Positions 1 through 5,803 of a stretch of 5,803 nt of DNA are shown in pieces. The translations under genes and the position numbers were made by a program. The DNA is taken from positions 1-5,803 of the forward strand of contig JBGAIL010000257.1 in assembly GCA_044225565.1 (NCBI GenBank). The letters are read 5' to 3'. Each line of letters opens with the position of its first letter. Positions within the stretch are counted from its first letter, which is position 1. Origin of the DNA: CAVXAE01 sp044225565 (GTDB taxonomy: Bacteria; Pseudomonadota; Gammaproteobacteria; Steroidobacterales; Steroidobacteraceae). Below the pieces are notes generated by a model that searched no databases, was not told the origin of the DNA, and worked only from the letters and a program-made list of their open reading frames with translations.

Positions 1-162
1 ATCGCCTCGCGCGGGGCGCAGCTGCCGAACACCGCCCGGCTCGAAGAGCTCGCCGGACCGGTGCTGGATGCGAGGATCGATGCCCATCCGTACGTGACCT
101 GGGCCAATACCACCGTCGAGCGCCGGCACGACCTGCTGACCGTCATTGCGGCGAAAAAGTAA
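1..162 (+). CDS. tilS: tRNA(Ile)-lysidine synthetase, C-terminal part (partial)
   Basis: The window opens inside a reading frame of 53 codons ending in TAA at 160-162. The peptide contains RGAQLPNTARLEEL, then DARIDAHPYVTW and a final VERRHDLLTVIAAKK. This matches the central substrate-recognition domain of TilS, which typically reads like 'R..LPS..RLEE...DA...W....RRY...L'. TilS is a cytoplasmic ATP-dependent enzyme that converts C34 of the AUA-reading tRNA-Ile to lysidine. Its position directly upstream of pyrG is the usual gammaproteobacterial arrangement and supports the call. The frame stops where that domain ends, leaving no room for the roughly 70-80-residue TilS_C domain that E. coli-type enzymes carry. 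The protein is therefore a short form, or has lost its end. The catalytic PP-loop N-domain lies outside the window. Identification rests on a short stretch plus context. Confidence 0.72.
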   Translation: MASRGAQLPNTARLEELAGPVLDARIDAHPYVTWANTTVERRHDLLTVIAAKK

Positions 163-163
163 T

Positions 164-180
164 CGTCCGTCGGGCGGACG
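164..180 (+). other. small stem-loop after tilS
   Basis: CGTCCG (164-169) and CGGACG (175-180) form a perfect 6-bp stem around the 5-base loop TCGGG, beginning one base after the tilS stop codon. A GC-rich hairpin here could help end tilS transcription. However, no T-run follows (the next bases are CGGCTGCGCCTTTG), so it is not a convincing intrinsic terminator. The structure is seen in the sequence; any function is a guess. Confidence 0.3.
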
Positions 181-194
181 CGGCTGCGCCTTTG

Positions 195-203
195 TGGTAG
201 GCT
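195..203 (+). promoter_or_regulatory. candidate extended -10 promoter of pyrG
   Basis: TGGTAGGCT fits the extended -10 pattern TGnTAnnnT, with the -10 hexamer TAGGCT at 198-203. No recognisable -35 box lies 16-18 bases upstream (the sequence there is GCGGAC-like). Transcription would begin near 209-211, about 29 bases before the pyrG ATG and at the foot of the hairpin at 210-226. A similar box (TGATAGTCT) precedes ftsB in this window, which adds modest support. This is inferred from motif and position only. Confidence 0.35.
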
Positions 204-209
204 GCGCTC

Positions 210-226
210 CCGTCAGTTCCTGACGG
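210..226 (+). promoter_or_regulatory. hairpin in pyrG leader
   Basis: CCGTCAG (210-216) pairs perfectly with CTGACGG (220-226) around the loop TTC, giving a 7-bp stem that ends 12 bases before the pyrG start codon. If the box at 195-203 is the promoter, the transcript would start with this hairpin, which could stabilise the mRNA 5' end or affect translation. No T-run follows, so it is not a terminator or classic attenuator. The pairing is seen directly; the role is inferred. Confidence 0.45.
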
Positions 227-238
227 AATTCCTCCGCG

Positions 239-1881
<1,643 letters not shown>

Positions 1882-1885
<4 letters not shown>

Positions 1886-2705
1886 AGCTCGCCGGCCACG
1901 AAGTCGGCATCGACCGGCCGTTCTTCCTCATCGCCGGGCCTTGCGTCGTCGAGAGCGCCGCGCTCACCGAGGAGATCGCGGGCCGGCTGAAGGAGATCAC
2001 CGGGCGGCTCGGCGTGCCGTTCATCTTCAAGGCCTCGTATGACAAGGCCAACCGCTCTTCGCGGGCGAGCTACCGCGGGCCCGGCATCGAGGCCGGCCTC
2101 AAGGTGCTCGACGACGTTCGTCGCAAGCTCGGCGTTCCCGTGCTCACCGACGTGCACGAGGACACTCCGCTCGCCGAAGTGGCATCGGTGGTGGATGTGC
2201 TGCAGACGCCGGCGTTCCTCTGCCGGCAGACTAATTTCATCGTCAACACGGCCTCGCAGGGCAAGCCGGTCAACATCAAGAAGGGCCAGTTCCTCTCGCC
2301 GTGGGAGATGAAGAACGTCGTCGACAAGGCGCGCTCCACCGGCAACGAAGGCATCATGGTCTGCGAGCGCGGCTTCTCCTTCGGCTACAACAACCTGGTG
2401 TCGGACATGCGCTCGCTCGCCGTGATGCGCAATACAGGTTGCCCCGTGGTGTTCGATGCCACGCACTCCGTGCAGCTGCCGGGCGGGCAGGGCTCTGCCT
2501 CGGGCGGCCAGCGCGAGTTCATACCCGTGCTGGCCCGTTCCGCCGTGGCGGCAGGGCGTGGCAACCTGTTCATGAAACCCCATCCAGCCCGAGAAGGCGC
2601 TTCCCGGACGGCCCGAATGCGTGGCCGCTGGCGCGCATGGAGCCGCTGCTCGCCACGCTCAGGGAGCTGGACGCCAGCGTCAAATCGAGACCGTTCGAGG
2701 AATCG
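1882..2705 (+). CDS. kdsA: 3-deoxy-D-manno-octulosonate 8-phosphate synthase, frame broken near 3' end
   Basis: KdsA condenses phosphoenolpyruvate with arabinose-5-phosphate to KDO-8-phosphate for the lipopolysaccharide inner core. The ATG at 1882 overlaps the pyrG stop as ATGA. The first ~220 residues read cleanly: IAGPCVVES (17-25), FKASYDKANRSS (49-60), then D192-ATHSVQLPGG (192-202) and GGQREFIPVLARSAVAAG. From about 2553 the frame is disturbed. The expected GVAGLFMETHPDP reads GRGNLFMKPHPAR, and the true C-terminus (DGPNAWPLARMEPLL...VKSRPFEES, about 2607-2705) is in a different frame. Several 1-2 base gains and losses explain this: an extra G near 2554, a lost base near 2562, a lost G after the ATG at 2572, an extra C at 2577-2580, and more at 2586-2606. 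The recognisable length (~275 codons) matches the family's 276-284, so only base-level errors separate it from a full gene. No stop is found before eno. The cause is either sequence error or decay; error is favoured because the gene is normally essential and its neighbours are intact. Confidence 0.92.
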
Positions 2706-2710
2706 ACAAG

Positions 2711-3923
2711 TCCGTATCGTCGAAGATGTACAGATCATCGATTCGCGCGGCACGAAGCCGATGTCGTGCTGGACACCGGCGTGCGCGGACGCGCCGCCGT
2801 GCCGTCCGGCGCTTCCACGGGCACGCGTGAAGCCGTGGAGCTGCGCGACGGTGACAAGAAACGCTATCTCGGCAAAGGCGTGCTGAAGGCGGTCGAGCAC
2901 GTGAACACCGTGCTGCGGGAGGCTCTCATCGGGCGCGACCCGCGCGACCAGGGCGGCATCGACCGCCGGATGATCGAGCTCGACGGCACGGACACCAAGG
3001 GTCGGCTGGGCGCCAATGCGCTGCTCGCCATCTCGCTCGCCGTGGCGCAGGCCGCCGCACAGGACTCGAAGCAGGGCCTGTACCGCTATCTCGGCGCCCA
3101 TCTGTGCAACGGGCGCGAGCCGGTGATGCCCGTGCCGATGATGAACATCATCAACGGCGGGGCGCATGCGGACAACAGTCTCGACATCCAGGAGTTCATG
3201 ATCCTGCCGGTCGGGGCACCGAGCTTCTCCGAGGCATTGCGCTGCGGCGCGGAGATCTTCCACGCGCTCAAGAAGCTGCTGCACGATCGCAAGCTCGCGA
3301 CGGCGGTGGGCGACGAGGGCGGCTTCGCGCCCAATCTCGAGTCCAATGCGGCCGCGCTGGAAGTGATCCTGCAGGCCGTCGACAAGGCCGGCTACCATGC
3401 GGGCAAGGATGTGTACCTCGGCCTCGACGTGGCGAGCTCCGAGTTCTTCAAGGACGGGCGCTACGACCTCGAGCGCGAGGGGCGCAAGTTCACTTCCGCG
3501 GAGTTCGTGAAGTATCTCGCTGACCTCGTCGCGCGCTATCCCATCATCACCATCGAGGACGGGATGAGCGAGGGGGACTGGGACGGCTGGGCGCTGCTCA
3601 CCAGAGAGCTGGGCGGCAAGGTGCAGCTGGTGGGCGACGACCTGTTCGTGACCAACACGAAGATCCTGAAGGAGGGCATCGACAGGCACATCGCGAATGC
3701 CATCCTCATCAAGGTGAACCAGATCGGCACGCTCACCGAGACGCTCGAGGCCATCGAGCTCGCCGGACCGGTCGAAGTACGCCTCGGTGGTGTCGCACCG
3801 CTCGGGCGAGACGGAGGACAACACCATCGCGGACATCGCGGTGGCGAGCGCCGCGACGCAGATCAAGACAGGGTCGCTGTCAAGGTCGGATCGGATGGGC
3901 AATACAACCAGCTGCTTCCGTAG
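2711..3923 (+). CDS. eno: enolase, start lost and frame broken at both ends
   Basis: Enolase interconverts 2-phosphoglycerate and phosphoenolpyruvate and also joins the RNA degradosome in many proteobacteria. The N-terminus is visible as IVEDVQIIDSRG at 2716-2751, without an ATG or GTG and about two residues short before QIIDSRG. Only 2 of about 12 expected bases follow (the NPTV codons are missing). The frame then changes and runs cleanly from EADVVLDTG (2754) to ETLEAIELAG (~3767). It includes PSGASTG, MMNIINGGAHADN, GDEGGFAPN (catalytic Glu), LDVASSEF and IEDG (metal Asp and Glu), QLVGDDLFVTN (metal Asp) and ILIKVNQIG (catalytic Lys). An extra C at 3768-3769 moves SKYASVVSHRSGETED and TQIKTGSLSRSDR into another frame. 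A missing base at 3902-3903 moves YNQLL back, and TAG at 3921 follows, so the usual RIEEALG-type tail is absent. All catalytic residues are encoded, but in three frame segments. It lies between kdsA and ftsB as usual. Sequence error is more likely than a pseudogene. Confidence 0.93.
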
Positions 3924-3967
3924 ATTCCGATCTTCATCTTCGACGGGTCCACTTCGTCGTCGTATCG

Positions 3968-4090
3968 GCTTGGCGTGATTCACGGAGGGGCCGGAGGGGA
4001 TGTGAAAATGCATGGACGCATTTTCACAAGGCTGCCCGGGGTGGCTCTTACGGCCGGTCCCCTCCGGCCCCTCCGCGAGTCGCGCCAAGC
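3968..4090. repeat. 123-bp nested inverted-repeat element (REPIN/MITE-like)
   Basis: The outer arms are 3968-4000 and 4058-4090. They are 33 bases each and match as inverted repeats at 30 of 33 positions; in + strand RNA the three differences are two G-U wobbles and one A-C mismatch. Each arm carries a tandem CGGAGGGGC/CGGAGGGGA unit. Abutting the left arm is a second, perfect palindrome: TGTGAAAATGC (4001-4011) and GCATTTTCACA (4018-4028) around ATGGAC. A 29-base spacer (4029-4057) fills the rest, so the element is asymmetric. No ORF of note lies inside and I see no clear target-site duplication. The layout resembles short non-autonomous repeats such as REPINs or MITEs. It could also serve as a bidirectional transcription block between eno and ftsB. 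The pairing is seen directly; the class is an inference. Confidence 0.75.
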
Positions 4091-4173
4091 TGACGCAGGC
4101 GTATGAGCCCCTCCTGGAAGTGCAGAGAAGGCCCATGAGTCCGTTTCCGGGAGATGCCTAGAAGCGGCGCCTC

Positions 4174-4182
4174 TGATAGTCT
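4174..4182 (+). promoter_or_regulatory. candidate extended -10 promoter of ftsB
   Basis: TGATAGTCT fits TGnTAnnnT, with the hexamer TAGTCT at 4177-4182. No clear -35 box is seen at the usual distance (around 4154-4159 the sequence is ATGCCT). The predicted start of transcription, about 7-9 bases after the hexamer, falls at 4189-4192, that is at or next to the ftsB ATG, so the transcript would be leaderless or nearly so. No Shine-Dalgarno is present, which is consistent. Evidence is motif and position only. Confidence 0.35.
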
Positions 4183-4191
4183 CCACCCCCC

Positions 4192-4536
4192 ATGAAGTGG
4201 CTCGCCGCCGCGCTCCTGGTCATCGTCGTGCTGCTCCAGTACCGCCTGTGGATGTCGGCGGACGGCGTGCGCGAAGTCTCCCGCCTCGAATCGGCCGTGC
4301 AGAAGCAGAAGGCGGAAAACCTCCAGCTCTCCGAGCGCAACCGCCAGCTCGCCGCCGAAGTGCGCGACCTCAAGAGCGGCGTCACGGCGCTCGAAGAGCG
4401 CGCGCGCAGCGAGCTCGGCATGATCGCGAGCAACGAGACTTTCTATCAGGTGGTCCCGCCCCGGACCGAGTCGGGCAGTGGCGCTGCGCGCGATGAAACG
4501 CGTACCCGTACCGCCGCCGCGACGCCTGCCCGCTGA
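4192..4536 (+). CDS. ftsB: cell division protein FtsB
   Basis: The product is a 114-residue bitopic inner-membrane protein of the FtsQ-FtsL-FtsB divisome complex, which activates septal peptidoglycan synthesis. Residues 3-16 are the core of a transmembrane helix followed by the family hallmark LQYRLWM (15-21). Residues ~26-70 form a periplasmic heptad-type coiled coil (RLESAVQKQKAENLQL...). The conserved LEERARSELGM (67-77) and ETFYQVV (82-88) then match the E. coli pattern EERARNEL...ETFYRLV. A poorly conserved polar tail ends the protein. The ATG at 4192 is fixed by the short cytoplasmic MKW before the helix. There is no visible Shine-Dalgarno; CCCCCC directly precedes the ATG. ispD begins 9 bases after the stop, so the genes are probably co-transcribed. 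Position after eno and before ispD is the standard order. The gene is complete. Confidence 0.96.
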   Translation: MKWLAAALLVIVVLLQYRLWMSADGVREVSRLESAVQKQKAENLQLSERNRQLAAEVRDLKSGVTALEERARSELGMIASNETFYQVVPPRTESGSGAARDETRTRTAAATPAR

Positions 4537-4545
4537 GCCCCCGCC

Positions 4546-5241
4546 ATGCGCTACTGGCTCGTGATGCCCGCTGCCGGAACGGGCCAGCGATTCGGCGACA
4601 AGACTCCGAAACAGTATGCGCCGCTCGCCCAGCGCACCGTCATCGAATGGGCGCTCGCTCCCTTCACCGGCGATACGCGCTGTGCCGGCATCGCCGTCGC
4701 GCTGGCCCCGGACGATCGATGGTGGCCGCGCATCGCCGAGCGTCTGCCGCCGGTCACCGCCGTGCAGGGCGGCGCGGAACGCAGCCAATCGGTGCGCAAT
4801 GCGCTTGCGGCGCTCAGCCGTCGCGCCGCTGAAGACGACTGGGTGCTGGTGCACGATGCGGCCCGGCCGTGCCTCATCCGCCAGGATCTCGACCGCCTGA
4901 TCACCGGGATCTCGCAAAGCCCCACCGGCGGGCTCCTGGCGGCGCCCGTCACCGAAACGCTCAAGCGCTCGGACGCCGCGAAGCTGGTCGCCGAGACGGT
5001 GGAACGTTCCAGCCTGTGGCGTGCGCAAACTCCACAGATGTTCCGTTATGGTCGCCTCTGCACGGCTCTGGACACTGCGCTCGCCGCACGCCGCTTCCCG
5101 ACCGACGAGGCGCAGGCGCTCGAATGGGTCGGCGATCAGCCACGGCTGATCGAAGGCTCGCCCGGCAATCTGAAGGTCACCCGTCCCGAAGATCTGCTGA
5201 TGGCCGCCGCACTACTGCAAGCACGAGGTGACAAGGCGTGA
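4546..5241 (+). CDS. ispD: 2-C-methyl-D-erythritol 4-phosphate cytidylyltransferase
   Basis: IspD transfers CMP from CTP to MEP, the third step of the MEP isoprenoid pathway. The 231-residue product is normal length. The nucleotide-binding PAAGTGQRFG...PKQY (8-24) holds R15 and K22, spaced as E. coli R20 and K27. GGAERSQSV (75-83), VHDAARPCL (102-110), LAAPVTETLKR (131-141), the TVER...LW.AQTPQ segment (151-164, equivalent of E. coli R157), TDEA (186-189) and NLKVTRPEDL (208-217, K210 as E. coli K213) are all present. The ATG at 4546 gives the standard short N-terminus. No Shine-Dalgarno is seen in the 9 bases after the ftsB stop, so translation probably relies on coupling to ftsB. The stop overlaps the ispF start by 4 bases. 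The gene is complete. Confidence 0.97.
   Translation: MRYWLVMPAAGTGQRFGDKTPKQYAPLAQRTVIEWALAPFTGDTRCAGIAVALAPDDRWWPRIAERLPPVTAVQGGAERSQSVRNALAALSRRAAEDDWVLVHDAARPCLIRQDLDRLITGISQSPTGGLLAAPVTETLKRSDAAKLVAETVERSSLWRAQTPQMFRYGRLCTALDTALAARRFPTDEAQALEWVGDQPRLIEGSPGNLKVTRPEDLLMAAALLQARGDKA
5225..5230 (+). promoter_or_regulatory. ribosome binding site of ispF
   Basis: GAGGTG at 5225-5230, inside the end of ispD, lies 7 bases before the GTG at 5238 and is the only well-placed Shine-Dalgarno-like sequence seen before any gene in this window. It supports GTG as the ispF start and translation coupled to ispD. Confidence 0.6.
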
Positions 5242-5705
5242 GGATCGGCTCGGGCTTCGATGTGCACGCTTTCGGGCCCGGCTCGCACGTGATGCTCGCA
5301 GGTGTGCGCGTTCCGCACGATCGTGGCGTCATCGCCCACTCGGACGGCGACGTCGTGCTGCACGCGCTCTGCGATGCCCTGCTCGGTGCCGCGGGCCTCG
5401 GCGACATCGGCCAGCATTTCTCGGATCGCGATCCCCGCTGGAAAGCTGCGGACAGCAGGATGTTCGTGCGCGCGGTGCTCGAGATGCTCTCGGCACGCAA
5501 TCTCAAGGTGGTCAACGCCGACGTGACGGTGCTTGCCGAAGCTCCGAAGCTTGCGCCGCACCGCGAAGCCATGCAGGCGTCCCTGGCCGCGCTCCTCGGC
5601 ACGTCGGCCGTCAACGTGAAGGCGACGACCACCGAGAGGCTGGGCTTCATCGGTCGCGGTGAAGGGATCGCCGCTCAGGCGGTGGTGCTGCTCAGCAATA
5701 CGTAA
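5238..5705 (+). CDS. ispF: 2-C-methyl-D-erythritol 2,4-cyclodiphosphate synthase
   Basis: IspF cyclises CDP-ME 2-phosphate to MEcPP with release of CMP, two enzymatic steps after IspD. The product is 155 residues, near the usual 157-160, and would act as a trimer in the cytosol. The zinc ligands D8 and H10 (GSGFDVH) and H42 are in place. So are the AHSDGD loop (33-38), with H34, the LLGAAGLGDIG segment (48-58) and the C-terminal VKATTTERLGFIGRGEG (127-143), with T130-T132 and E133. The start is GTG at 5238, overlapping the ispD TGA as GTGA and giving the normal (M)RIGSGFDVH N-terminus. A ribosome binding site lies 7 bases upstream. Separate adjacent ispD and ispF genes, rather than an ispDF fusion, are usual for gammaproteobacteria. 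A convergent reading frame overlaps the last 31 bases. The gene is complete. Confidence 0.97.
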   Translation: MRIGSGFDVHAFGPGSHVMLAGVRVPHDRGVIAHSDGDVVLHALCDALLGAAGLGDIGQHFSDRDPRWKAADSRMFVRAVLEMLSARNLKVVNADVTVLAEAPKLAPHREAMQASLAALLGTSAVNVKATTTERLGFIGRGEGIAAQAVVLLSNT

Positions 5706-5803
5706 AGTGCGCCCGTTCCGCCGTCCACCTGGCGCGCGGAGACGAAGGCGACCACGGCACCGGTCCGGCGCAGCACGGAATTGGCTGCGTTCTTCACTAC
5801 GGG
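5675..5803 (-). CDS. C-terminal end of an unidentified convergent gene (partial)
   Basis: On the minus strand a frame enters from the right edge and runs 42 codons to TGA at 5677-5675. It ends ...SVLRRTGAVVAF / VSARQVDGGTGALYVLL / SSTTA. Base use looks coding: 34 of 42 third positions are G or C, second positions are only about half G+C, and first positions are rich in G. The other two minus frames read as an early stop and as an arginine-rich shadow. I do not recognise the family. The residue pattern (alternating hydrophobic and polar, ending YVLLSS) would suit a beta-strand terminus. It would overlap the ispF 3' end by 31 bases, which is unusual. In related gammaproteobacteria truD often follows ispF; nothing like a truD start is seen here on the + strand. 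Confidence 0.42.
   Translation of the reverse strand, partial: PVVKNAANSVLRRTGAVVAFVSARQVDGGTGALYVLLSSTTA

Noticed and set aside
46..62. 17-base exact direct repeat with 3756-3772
   Set aside because: Both copies lie in codons for Glu-Leu-Ala-Gly in GC-rich genes, and the full match depends on the suspect extra C in eno; chance is the simplest explanation.
164..180. Intrinsic terminator after tilS
   Set aside because: The 6-bp stem is real but no T-run follows; it is kept only as a low-confidence stem-loop.
2301..3923. A natural KdsA-enolase fusion protein
   Set aside because: The shared frame arises only after several frame changes in kdsA and the loss of the kdsA stop, eno start and NPTV codons. 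The true N-terminal parts of both proteins are in another frame, so the continuity is coincidental.
3961..4105. Target-site duplication CGTAT flanking the inverted-repeat element
   Set aside because: CGTAT occurs at 3961-3965 and about 4100-4104, but at unequal distances from the arm ends, so it does not fit a simple duplication.
2385..4136. 583-codon minus-strand open frame opposite kdsA and eno
   Set aside because: This is the same antisense effect; it also runs through the inverted-repeat element and shows no family motif.
4048..5028. 326-codon minus-strand open frame opposite ftsB and ispD
   Set aside because: It is antisense to two well-identified + strand genes, with no motif of its own.

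Overview
This is a GC-rich window holding a housekeeping block in the order tilS (3' end) - pyrG - kdsA - eno - ftsB - ispD - ispF, all on the + strand. At the right edge there is the 3' end of a convergent minus-strand gene. The order is the well-known gammaproteobacterial one. The KdsA C-terminus (ETHPDP...DGPNAWPL) and the high G+C suggest a lineage near Xanthomonadales/Nevskiales-type gammaproteobacteria. That placement is an inference from motif memory, not a search.

Layout. Bases 1-162 are the end of tRNA-Ile lysidine synthetase. Bases 163-238 are a short leader with a candidate extended -10 box and two small hairpins. Bases 239-1885 are an intact CTP synthase, overlapping the kdsA start by 4 bp (ATGA). 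Bases 1882-2705 encode KDO-8-phosphate synthase and about 2711-3923 encode enolase. Bases 3924-4191 are intergenic and contain a nested inverted-repeat element (3968-4090) and a candidate ftsB promoter. Bases 4192-4536 are ftsB, 4546-5241 ispD and 5238-5705 ispF, the last two overlapping by 4 bp (GTGA). Bases 5675-5803 look like coding sequence on the minus strand.

The genes serve central functions. These are tRNA decoding (tilS), CTP supply (pyrG; CTP is used to activate KDO and is the co-substrate of IspD), lipopolysaccharide inner core (kdsA), glycolysis (eno), divisome assembly (ftsB) and two steps of the MEP isoprenoid pathway (ispD, ispF).

No new enzymatic system is visible. Two things are unusual. 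First, kdsA and eno are broken as assembled. At least four small indels lie in the last 160 bases of kdsA; the kdsA stop codon, the eno start codon and the enolase NPTV segment are missing; and two further frame changes plus loss of the C-terminal tail occur at the end of eno. All catalytic residues are still encoded and the neighbours are clean, so local sequence error is more likely than decay. Second, the 123-bp nested inverted repeat between eno and ftsB looks like a REPIN/MITE-type mobile or structural repeat.
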